64,000 nt of DNA from NCBI RefSeq assembly GCF_000189535.1, contig NC_015145.1, forward strand, positions 1,984,001-2,048,000. Reading direction: 5' to 3'. Of this stretch, positions 34,901 to 43,131 are shown piece by piece. The DNA comes from Pseudarthrobacter phenanthrenivorans Sphe3 (GTDB lineage: Bacteria > Actinomycetota > Actinomycetes > Actinomycetales > Micrococcaceae). The notes below the pieces were generated by a model. That model did no database searches. It was not told the origin of the DNA and worked only from the letters and a program-made list of their open reading frames with translations. The translations under genes and the position numbers were made by a program. Numbering within the stretch: the stretch's first letter is position 1; each line of letters starts with the position of its first letter.

Positions 34901-34985
34901 TGCCCGGGTTGTTTCGGGGAATTCCGTCCCGGGGAATTCTGTCCGGGCCAGGTCCAGCGGCGGGATCGGAGCCTAAAATGGTGGC

Positions 34986-35216
34986 ATGGGCACTGAGATG
35001 GAGATCGCCCTGGTTTTGGCGGCGGCGTTCCTTTGGGTTGTTGGGACTTTCGCGATCCTGTCGGGGATAGACCGCCGGGAGAGGAAGGCCCGCCGTCAGG
35101 AGCGGAGGGCCAGCCGCCAGGGGGGCCGGCGGATCCAGTACCTGCCAGCCGTTCAGGGCTCCCGGGGTGACGGACGGGGCCGCCGCCACCGGCCCCGGAG
35201 TCTGCGTCCGCACTGA
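34986..35216 (+). CDS. Small membrane protein with basic tail
   Basis: A 76-residue protein with one membrane helix (EIALVLAAAFLWVVGTFAIL, residues 5-24) followed by a very basic tail (RRERKARRQERRASRQGGRR). No family is recognised. TAAAAT ends 6 bases before the ATG, the spacing of leaderless genes in this window, which supports expression. The C-terminus runs into an 18-base-period repeat. Confidence 0.55.
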   Translation: MGTEMEIALVLAAAFLWVVGTFAILSGIDRRERKARRQERRASRQGGRRIQYLPAVQGSRGDGRGRRHRPRSLRPH

Positions 35217-35239
35217 CACCACGGTCCGCACTGACACCA
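35206..35239. repeat. 16-bp direct repeat, two copies
   Basis: GTCCGCACTGACACCA occurs at 35206-35221 and 35224-35239. The first copy contains the stop of the small membrane protein gene. No function is evident. Confidence 0.7.
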
Positions 35240-35245
35240 TGCCCG

Positions 35246-35914
35246 TCAGTAGGCGATCACAATCGACTGGGCCCTGCCCGGCACCGGTCTCACTCGCGTG
35301 AAGGATGAAATGGCGAGGGCGATTTTTTCCCCGCCCTGCGATGACGGTTCAATCGGATTGGCGTAGTCACCGTCCTCGCTGCAGATGAGGCGAAGATCGA
35401 CGAGGGCTGCGCCGCGGGAAAACGCGGCCCGGGTGATGGCATCGTTGAACAGGCACAGTGCCGCCTTGATGACCTTCTGCCCTGGCTCGGAAGGTGGAGT
35501 GTCGTAAATGGTGCATACTGCGAAGGGCCGCCCTGCTGACTCAACCTGATGCAGCATCGCCAGGTAATCGGTGGCAAACCGTTCCTGGGCGGTCGCCAGC
35601 GTGGCGAGGGCTTCCCCCACGGAGGAAGAACGCTCCTGCAGGAGCGGGGCATAAGCCAGGGCATCATTGCCACCTGCGCTGACCACCAGGTGGGTGGCAT
35701 CGGCTGGCAGGGAAGCCAGTTGGCGGGAAACCCCCGACACCACGTCCCCGTCTACTGCCAGAAGCGTGCACTTCCACCCTGGCAATGCGCGCTGCAACTG
35801 GGAGATGACTGCCGGGCCGCCGTTGACATAGGCGCCATTGTCAAAGATGGAATCGCCCAGCAGGACGATATGTCCGGTGCCGGCCTCCGCCGTCGGAAAA
35901 TCCTCCATGGGCAT
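35246..35914 (-). CDS. SGNH/GDSL hydrolase family protein
   Basis: A 222-residue esterase-like protein. Block I is HIVLLGDSIFDNGAYV with the nucleophile Ser, block II/III is VVSAGGNDALAYAPL with the GxND Asn, and the C-terminal catalytic DxxH is not obvious: the end reads PIEPSSQGGEKIA, with no His. The C-terminal catalytic pair may be altered. ATG 35914 has AAGGAAGG 6 bases upstream. No signal peptide is seen. Confidence 0.8.
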   Translation of the reverse strand: MPMEDFPTAEAGTGHIVLLGDSIFDNGAYVNGGPAVISQLQRALPGWKCTLLAVDGDVVSGVSRQLASLPADATHLVVSAGGNDALAYAPLLQERSSSVGEALATLATAQERFATDYLAMLHQVESAGRPFAVCTIYDTPPSEPGQKVIKAALCLFNDAITRAAFSRGAALVDLRLICSEDGDYANPIEPSSQGGEKIALAISSFTRVRPVPGRAQSIVIAY

Positions 35915-36025
35915 ATACTGCCTTCCTTTGGGATCCTCTGCCAGAGCCGCGGCTGTGACGGGCACAACGAACCGCCTGCGTCCCGCCCGCTGTTATGCCC
36001 GGTAGCGTGGACGGAGCCGCTGCCC

Positions 36026-36787
36026 GTGGAGGAGGACCAGATCAGAAAGCCCAACACCACCTGTTCCGCGCTCCTTGCCGGACTGCTCCTTGCAGGCGCG
36101 CTCGCCGGTTGTGGCGGCCCAGCAGGAACCGGTACCGCACTTTCGGACATCCTGGACGGCGGTCCCGGAATCGCGCTCGGGCAGCCCGCCGACGATTCCT
36201 CAGGGGGTGGTTTCCAGCCGCAAGAGGCGGGCGAAGCCCTCTCGGCACTGGAAACAATCCCGGTCAAGGGCCGCGCTCCGAAAACCGGCTACTCCCGTGA
36301 GGAGTTCGGTCCGGCCTGGGCGGACGTGGACCGCAACGGCTGCGACACGCGGAACGACATCCTGGCCCGCGACCTTGAGGCCGAGACATTTAAGCCCGGT
36401 ACACGGGACTGCGTCGTCACTGCAGGATTACTCGCTGATAAATACACCGGTACCACCATCAGTTTTGTCCGGGGTGACAAGACGAGCGCAGCCGTCCAGA
36501 TTGACCACCTTGTTCCACTCAGCGATGCCTGGCAGAAAGGTGCCCGGCAGCTTAGTGCGGAGCAGCGAAAGCAGTTCGCCAACGATCCGCTGAACCTGAT
36601 GGCGGCCGACGGTCCCACCAACGGTGCCAAGGGGGACAAGGACGCTGCCACCTGGCTGCCGCCAAACAAGACCTTCCGCTGCGAATACGTCGCCCGCCAG
36701 ACAGCGGTGAAGGCCAAATACCAGCTGTGGGTCACGCCTGCGGAGCACGAAGCTATCGCCGCGGTCCTGGCTGGCTGCTTGAAATGA
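36026..36787 (+). CDS. Secreted HNH endonuclease-like lipoprotein
   Basis: The protein has a lipoprotein signal ending in the lipobox LLLAGALAGCGG and then an HNH/DUF1524-type nuclease domain: DRNGCDTRNDILARD, AAVQIDHLVPLSDAWQKGA, NDPLNLMAADGPTNGAKGDK. Four cysteines outside the lipobox may form disulfides outside the cell. It probably acts on extracellular DNA. The start is uncertain: GTG 36026 is the nearest standard codon, but GGAGGAGG at 36028-36035 is ideally placed for an ATC at 36041. Confidence 0.82.
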   Translation: MEEDQIRKPNTTCSALLAGLLLAGALAGCGGPAGTGTALSDILDGGPGIALGQPADDSSGGGFQPQEAGEALSALETIPVKGRAPKTGYSREEFGPAWADVDRNGCDTRNDILARDLEAETFKPGTRDCVVTAGLLADKYTGTTISFVRGDKTSAAVQIDHLVPLSDAWQKGARQLSAEQRKQFANDPLNLMAADGPTNGAKGDKDAATWLPPNKTFRCEYVARQTAVKAKYQLWVTPAEHEAIAAVLAGCLK

Positions 36788-36835
36788 CGGGATGTGGCCC
36801 ACCCCCGAAACGGCCCTGCCCTGGGCCACATCCCG
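36788..36835. terminator. Bidirectional terminator between convergent genes
   Basis: A perfect 14-bp stem (CGGGATGTGGCCCA at 36788-36801 with its complement at 36822-36835) starts right after the HNH gene stop and ends 5 bases before the stop of the convergent gene. The loop is 20 bases. Confidence 0.75.
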
Positions 36836-36840
36836 CCGGA

Positions 36841-37074
36841 CTATCCCGGCCGCCTGGGACGGGAGTTCAGTGTGCCGTTTGACCCGCGGGTGCGCAGGTG
36901 CAGTTCCAGGTCAACCAGGTGCAGCAGCTTCTGAGCCTCGTCCGAATCGGCGAACTCCCGTGACCATTGCAGGGTATGGCGCAGCTTCATGAGGTCCGAC
37001 GTGGGCATCAATGGCCAACGCTTGGACGTATGGAAAACGTGGTTGCCCTGCCCCGCAGGGAGGCTCGCCTTCAC
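36841..37074 (-). CDS. Small hypothetical protein coupled to a 29-aa ORF
   Basis: A 77-residue soluble protein of unknown function, rich in His, Arg and Leu (DLMKLRHTLQWSREF, KLLHLVDLELHLRTRG). It starts at a GTG at 37074 with GGAGG 8 bases upstream. The GTG overlaps the stop of the preceding 29-codon ORF as GTGA, so translation is probably coupled. A frameshift splitting one 106-residue protein is the alternative. Confidence 0.55.
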   Translation of the reverse strand: MKASLPAGQGNHVFHTSKRWPLMPTSDLMKLRHTLQWSREFADSDEAQKLLHLVDLELHLRTRGSNGTLNSRPRRPG

Positions 37075-37160
37075 GGGAAACGCCTCCAGTAAGGCTGCTG
37101 AGTCGATAGGGCCGTCACTTTGCTATCGATTTCGACGGCGACGGAAACCTGGGTGGTCAT
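37071..37160 (-). CDS. 29-residue ORF upstream of the small protein
   Basis: It begins MTTQVSVAVEIDSKV and ends YWRRFP. GAGGAG lies 7 bases before its ATG. On the minus strand TAGGCT at 37213-37218 gives a -10 box about 50 bases upstream. The stop overlaps the next start. It could be a leader peptide or the N-terminal part of a broken gene. Confidence 0.45.
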   Translation of the reverse strand: MTTQVSVAVEIDSKVTALSTQQPYWRRFP

Positions 37161-37509
37161 AGACGGGCTCCTCTTGGGGACGCTGGGAGGCCGTCTGTCT
37201 GACCAGATCCCCAGCCTAGCAAGACCCCGCCACCGACGAGAAGTGTTTACGAGCCACCTTCTGAAGTCAGCCGGTGGCCCAGAGGTCTTTTGACCCTTGG
37301 CGCAGTGGGCCCGGCGTGCTGCCATTGATAGCGGCCCAACTGGAACGCACCGCGGCGGTGGAATCACCGGCGGCCGCTGGAGGACGTCCCTTGGAGCGAA
37401 GGGCCCCGCGGAGAAGGGGTACGTGGCGAGGTCGGCGGACGTCCGGCACGGGTGCCGCTCCGAGCGGTTCCGCAGCAGGGACCCATCACACGACGAAAGG
37501 GACAGCTCG
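37161..37509. other. 349-base intergenic region
   Basis: No gene is supported here. On the minus side it holds TAGGCT (37213-37218), a probable -10 for the 29- and 77-residue genes. On the plus side it must contain the promoter of the DUF805 gene; TTGACC near 37286 is a possible -35, without a clear -10. AAAGGGA at 37497-37503 is the DUF805 ribosome-binding site. Confidence 0.5.
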
Positions 37510-38028
37510 ATGACCATCCAGCAACCCGCAGATACTCCCCGCACCCCCGCCCCGGGACTTGAGGTGCCCTACTACGGGGCCCCGCCTGTCGAGGCGGTCA
37601 AGCGGGTGTTTCAGAAATACGCGGTCTTCGCAGGACGTGCAAGCCGGAGTGAGTATTGGTGGTGGTTCCTCGCTTCGGCTCTGGCGTCCGCGGTCCTGAA
37701 CTCGATCAACCCGGCTGTCGTTAACGGGCAGGTTACGGGGTCAAGCGCCCTTGGTGGTCTCTGGTTCCTCGCCACCGTTGTCCCTTCACTGGCTGTAGCG
37801 GTCCGTCGCCTCCATGACGCCAACATCAGCGGCTGGATGCTGCTGCTCGCGGTCATTCCGGTACTCGGGTGGATAGCGGTCCTTGTGCTGCTTGCGCAAC
37901 GGGAAAACCCCCTCGGCCAACGGTTCGACCGGTATCCTCATCCCGGATATGGCCAGAATTCAGCGGGTCTGCCTTACACCTCCCGGCAGCCGAATCCCCC
38001 AGGCCAGGATGGCCAGACTCCTGGATAG
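37510..38028 (+). CDS. DUF805 family membrane protein
   Basis: A 172-residue protein with a proline-rich N-tail and about three or four membrane helices. The family signature is RVFQKYAVFAGRASRSEYWWWFL followed by AVAVRRLHDANISGWMLLLAVIPVLGWIAVLVLLAQ. Its function is unknown; DUF805 proteins occur widely in bacterial inner membranes. ATG 37510 is preferred over upstream frames because it matches the family start and is preceded by AAAGGGAC. Confidence 0.87.
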   Translation: MTIQQPADTPRTPAPGLEVPYYGAPPVEAVKRVFQKYAVFAGRASRSEYWWWFLASALASAVLNSINPAVVNGQVTGSSALGGLWFLATVVPSLAVAVRRLHDANISGWMLLLAVIPVLGWIAVLVLLAQRENPLGQRFDRYPHPGYGQNSAGLPYTSRQPNPPGQDGQTPG

Positions 38029-38241
38029 GCCACAACCGCGACGGTGGCGACAGGTGTTCTTTCGCTGCGCCGGATTCTTTTCTTCATGTAACGGCTTCCA
38101 CCATCAAAATGGAGCGTATTCGGGCCGTGATGCCAAGCGGCAGCCATTAGGGGTTGTTAGCATGGGCAGGAGGGACGCTGGGGGGCTCTGTAATACGTAG
38201 GATTCGGGTGATGCAGTCCGCCGCAATGATCCTGCCGATAA

Positions 38242-39942
<1,701 letters not shown>

Positions 39943-39994
39943 GGCCGGCGTTTTGCCTGGCGGCGGCTGTACTTATCTTTCCCGGCGCGAAGTG

Positions 39995-40029
39995 GAGAGC
40001 CTGCCGGTGGGGGGGACCGGCAGGCTCTC
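39995..40029 (+). terminator. Hairpin after the sensor kinase gene
   Basis: A perfect 14-bp stem (GAGAGCCTGCCGGT with ACCGGCAGGCTCTC) closes a loop of seven G residues. It lies 53 bases past the kinase stop. No T-tract follows. Confidence 0.7.
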
Positions 40030-40074
40030 TGAATTGAATACTACGAGCAATTCCCCAACACATCGACTGGAGTT

Positions 40075-40122
40075 TTTGTAGGCGGCTCAGTTTGTAGGCG
40101 GCTCAGTTTGTAGGCGGCTCAG
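40075..40122. repeat. Three perfect 16-bp tandem repeats
   Basis: TTTGTAGGCGGCTCAG is repeated three times without gaps (40075-40090, 40091-40106, 40107-40122). It lies in the intergenic space between the kinase and a convergent small gene. Confidence 0.92.
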
Positions 40123-40137
40123 TGCAAGGCGGACGCC

Positions 40138-40165
40138 GCCGGCCTGCCAGCCCCGGCAGGCCGGC
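40138..40165 (-). terminator. Hairpin after the 110-aa gene
   Basis: GCCGGCCTGCC (40138-40148) pairs with GGCAGGCCGGC (40155-40165) around AGCCCC. It lies 17 bases beyond the stop of the minus-strand gene at 40182. Confidence 0.5.
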
Positions 40166-40181
40166 GTCGGTTGTCCCTGGC

Positions 40182-40514
40182 TCAGCACGCATATGGCCAC
40201 TCAAGTTCCAAGTCGATGCTGGCAAAGGCGCTGATACCGCGGGTGACGTCGCAGAGCAAGCATCTGCTGGTGTATTCGGTGGCCTTCACCCACTGGTGGG
40301 ACTCCTGGAGCCGGTAGTCATACCCGAAACCGAGCTTCTGGAGCTGATTGAGCGCGCGGCTGGCCGTCTCCCAGTTGCTCCAACGGCCCACGACGACGCC
40401 CTTGTCCTTAAAGATGACGTTGCACCCGCCGTCCCCAAACTCGGCCGCGGCGTTCCTGCGGCTCGGCGGTTCCTTGCCCCCGTATACAGCTTTATATTCA
40501 TCCATGGTTGCCAT
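40182..40514 (-). CDS. Hypothetical 110-residue protein
   Basis: A soluble protein with no recognised family. It begins MATMDEYKAVYGGKEPPSRRN and contains CNVIFKDKGVVVGRWSNWETASRALNQLQKLGFGYDYRL, which looks like a small alpha-beta fold, and a C-terminal CLLCD pair. The ATG at 40514 is chosen because AGGAG lies 9 bases upstream; the in-frame ATG at 40523 directly abuts the AGGAG. A CxxC pair suggests metal or redox activity, but this is only an inference. Confidence 0.65.
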   Translation of the reverse strand: MATMDEYKAVYGGKEPPSRRNAAAEFGDGGCNVIFKDKGVVVGRWSNWETASRALNQLQKLGFGYDYRLQESHQWVKATEYTSRCLLCDVTRGISAFASIDLELEWPYAC

Positions 40515-40553
40515 GTATCTCATCTCCTAACCAAGGCATCATGCAGGCGGCAC

Positions 40554-41090
40554 TCAGGCCGCCTGAGACGTGGGCTGGGCGAGGAAGACCTCCAGCGATT
40601 GAAGCGTGATATCGGCGTCGCTGAAAGCCGGGTTTCCCTGTGTGTGCAACCGGTCCATGAGCCCGCCATTGAACCGGAGACGCTGGCGCGCTTTGCTTAC
40701 GGCACTGCTGGCCGAAACAAGGTCTCCCGGATGGCGGGCCAGCGGGAGGGCCATGCACTGGATCGAACCCAGCGCCACGGCGAGGACGCTGGCGTCCATC
40801 TGGTGACCGTCCGTGCGGTGCTGGCGCAGTTGTGACGCGAACCCGTCCCAGACTTCGCGGGCGGCGATCCGGGCAACTTCCGTCCGCGCCTCGTTATCCG
40901 GAATGCCCTGGCCCATCAACTCTTTATGGAGACAATCGAACCGCGTAATGAGTTCTTGGGCTTTCATGGCCGCATCGCTCCCGGACTGTATTCGCTTGAA
41001 GTTGGAAGGATGCACCAGCATCGCCCTTCTGCGCGCTGCTTCTGCCTCTGCTGTCAGGGCGGTGTGGAGCGAACGGATATGAGCGGGCAT
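40554..41090 (-). CDS. Hypothetical 178-residue helical protein
   Basis: No family is recognised. The predicted protein is soluble and helix-rich, beginning MPAHIRSLHTALTAEAEAARRR, with MKAQELITRFDCLHKELMGQG and ARIAAREVWDGFASQLRQHR. The ATG has AAAGGAC 5 bases upstream. It runs 39 bases upstream of the 110-residue gene on the same strand, so they may form an operon. A 17-bp hairpin sits just before its ribosome-binding site. Confidence 0.6.
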   Translation of the reverse strand: MPAHIRSLHTALTAEAEAARRRAMLVHPSNFKRIQSGSDAAMKAQELITRFDCLHKELMGQGIPDNEARTEVARIAAREVWDGFASQLRQHRTDGHQMDASVLAVALGSIQCMALPLARHPGDLVSASSAVSKARQRLRFNGGLMDRLHTQGNPAFSDADITLQSLEVFLAQPTSQAA

Positions 41091-41110
41091 GCCGGTCCTT
41101 TCAGAATCCC

Positions 41111-41156
41111 GGTCTGGCCGGCAAGGCTTCGTCTTTGATGCCTTGCCGGCCAGACC
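41111..41156 (-). promoter_or_regulatory. 17-bp hairpin in the leader of the 178-aa gene
   Basis: Arms 41111-41127 and 41140-41156 (GGTCTGGCCGGCAAGGC and its complement) form a perfect 17-bp stem with a 12-base loop. It ends 20 bases before the ATG at 41090 on the minus strand, close to the ribosome-binding site. It may be a terminator of the preceding gene or a translational control element. Confidence 0.55.
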
Positions 41157-41317
41157 ACACGTCTGCGTTTCCAAGTAGTGGGCGGTCCAGCCTTGCAATC
41201 TAAGGACCCGGACGGCGCCTCTACAAGGATGGCAAGAAGCCCGAAGACAGCCATAGGGCTGAAAGTCCCTAGTTGTGAGCGTGCGCAGGGGCGTAAGGAC
41301 GAAACTCCCTCTTCGCG

Positions 41318-41596
41318 CTATTCGCGGACTTTCCACAGGACGGCCCTGCGTCGTCGTGGAGGAGCCTGTCCGGCGAGCCGCCGGCGGGGGCCCCGTGGCC
41401 TGTAGCGTATGCCCGGCGGGTCGGGTGCTGGTGGTGTTGCCGATCGAACCAGGGATGACCCGTTCCTGCGGCGCCGAAGCCGCAGAATGGCAATGATTGT
41501 CAGGCCCAACCACGCGAAGGCCGCCCCGATAACAAGAAGCACCGCTGGAATCGTGTCCATAGCGCCACGCGGATCAGTGAAGGGGATCGTCGTCAA
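41318..41596 (-). CDS. Small single-span membrane protein
   Basis: A 92-residue protein with one membrane helix (AMDTIPAVLLVIGAAFAWLGLTIIAIL) followed by a strongly basic tail (RLRRRRNG, RPRGPRRR, PPRRRRAV). The family is unknown. A TTG start at 41596 is chosen because AAGGGAGG lies 6 bases before it; an ATG at 41560 has no ribosome-binding site. It lies downstream of the long hairpin at 41699-41749. Confidence 0.5.
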   Translation of the reverse strand: MTTIPFTDPRGAMDTIPAVLLVIGAAFAWLGLTIIAILRLRRRRNGSSLVRSATPPAPDPPGIRYRPRGPRRRLAGQAPPRRRRAVLWKVRE

Positions 41597-41698
41597 AACC
41601 GACCTCCCTTTCAGAACGAAGGGAGCCAGCTGCTTGACCTGTTTCAAGCGTATCGCCCTCATCCGGGACGGGACAGGTTAAGGATCCCCTTCTTGACC

Positions 41699-41749
41699 GT
41701 CCAGGGCCGGGGCGCTTCTCTTTAGGAGAGAAGCGCCCCGGCCCTGGAC
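41699..41749 (-). terminator. Strong 23-bp terminator hairpin after DUF808
   Basis: Arms 41699-41721 and 41727-41749 pair perfectly (23 bp) around the loop TTAGG. It lies 32 bases beyond the DUF808 stop. It is GC-rich and could act in both directions, but the flanking T-run is short. Confidence 0.8.
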
Positions 41750-41780
41750 CTGAAGACGTGCTTCCGGGTGCACCTGGAAG

Positions 41781-42806
41781 CTAGGAGGTTGGATCGGTGT
41801 CGCCCTTACCTGGTTCGTGACCTGCGACGGCGGCGCGGACGTCGCCCTCGGCGTGCCCGTCCTTCTTCTTGCCGAAGGGCAGCACCTTCAGGAGCGGCCC
41901 CACCACTGCCATGACGATGAGGCCCCAGGCGAGTCCGAAGACTGCTGAACACAAGGTGTTCACGAGCCAGGCCAGGGCGCCACCCACTACAGCGATGCCG
42001 GCGAAGGGGGACTCCAGGGCATGGACCACGTCGTACGGCCCGTGCCAACCGAGGTCGTACGCTCCCTGGAGCATGATGTGGCCACCGACCCACAGCATTG
42101 CGACGGTGCCCACGAGGGTTATGGCGGCCAGCACCGAGGGCATTCCCTTGACGAGCAGTTCACCGACGCGCTGGGACCCGGCGGATTCCCTGGCTGCCAG
42201 GTGCAGGCCGACGTCGTCCATCTTGACGATGAGTGCGACGGCACCGTACACGAGCACTGTGATCACGAAGGCCACAACCACGAGGATGACTGCCCGTGCC
42301 CACAAGGATTCGGCTGCCACCTCGTTCATGGAAATGACCATGATCTCGCAGGACAGGATGAAGTCTGTGGTGATGGCGCCCTTGACCACTTTGGCTTCTG
42401 CCTCCGGCCCCCGCTCGACTGCCGGCTTATCCTCCTCCGCGGTGTGGTGGCCGCGGATCTTGTGCCAGACCTTTTCGGCGCCCTCGTAGCAGAGGTAGGT
42501 GCCGCCGAGCATAAGGATGAAAGGGATGACCCCGGGGATGAACGAGCTGATGAGGAGCAGTGCGGGCAGGATGATCAGCAGTTTGTTGCGGAGTGAGCCC
42601 CAGAAAATCCGCTTGATCATGGGCAGTTCGCGCGAAGGATCGGTTCCGGACACGTACTGGGGGGTGACGGCAGCGTCGTCGATCACCACGCCGGCAGCCT
42701 TGGCGCCCGCCTTGGCCGCCCCGGCAGCTACGTCATCCACGGACGCGGCTGCTATTCGGGCAAGTGCTGCGACGTCGTCCAGCAGGGCGACGAGACCGCC
42801 GCTCAC
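41781..42806 (-). CDS. DUF808 family membrane protein
   Basis: A 341-residue protein with about seven membrane helices. Typical DUF808/YedI features are the N-terminal SGGLVALLDDVAALARIAAASVDDVAAGAAKAGAKAAGVVIDDAAVTPQYV and PMIKRIFWGSLRNK, then helix pairs with LGGTYLCYEGAEKVWHKI. The function is unknown. GTG 42806 (VSGGLVALLDD) fits the family start and has GGGAG 7 bases upstream; an in-frame GTG lies at 42821. Confidence 0.87.
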   Translation of the reverse strand: MSGGLVALLDDVAALARIAAASVDDVAAGAAKAGAKAAGVVIDDAAVTPQYVSGTDPSRELPMIKRIFWGSLRNKLLIILPALLLISSFIPGVIPFILMLGGTYLCYEGAEKVWHKIRGHHTAEEDKPAVERGPEAEAKVVKGAITTDFILSCEIMVISMNEVAAESLWARAVILVVVAFVITVLVYGAVALIVKMDDVGLHLAARESAGSQRVGELLVKGMPSVLAAITLVGTVAMLWVGGHIMLQGAYDLGWHGPYDVVHALESPFAGIAVVGGALAWLVNTLCSAVFGLAWGLIVMAVVGPLLKVLPFGKKKDGHAEGDVRAAVAGHEPGKGDTDPTS

Positions 42807-42981
42807 AGATCGCTCCCGCACTGCTCGACGACGGACTGCTGGGCGTGGAGGCCTCGCGTGAGGCGCATGATCGGCATTCTCAGATTATAGCTAGTCGGTT
42901 CCCGGCGTCCGGTCCTTCCGCAGGCATCAGGGGCGGCATGTGAGGCGGCGCCAAAGCCCTTCGCCTGATCGAGGGCACAAA

Positions 42982-43005
42982 AAAGCCCCGGTTTCCCGGG
43001 GCTTT
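42982..43005 (-). terminator. Original tRNA-Leu terminator, displaced by the IS
   Basis: A 10-bp stem (AAAGCCCCGG with CCGGGGCTTT) is followed on the minus strand by a run of six T residues. It sits directly beyond the left copy of the 16-bp repeat, where the tRNA-Leu 3' end would be without the IS. Confidence 0.8.
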
Positions 43006-43006
43006 C

Positions 43007-43022
43007 GTTGTGCGCGGAGGGG
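43007..43022. repeat. Left target-site duplication of the IS
   Basis: GTTGTGCGCGGAGGGG is identical to 44371-44386. It copies the last 12 bases of tRNA-Leu plus 4 flanking bases. Confidence 0.9.
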
Positions 43023-43131
43023 TGTCTAGTTTCACGACATAGTTCTCACATGAGTCGGGACATCGTTCCCAGTTGACACTTCACCGGTGAGTCGGGACAT
43101 CGTTCACACCGGCAGGGATCCAGCATGATGC

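Noticed and set aside
40075..40122. A CRISPR array
   Set aside because: Units are adjacent without spacers and only three copies exist; no cas gene is present.
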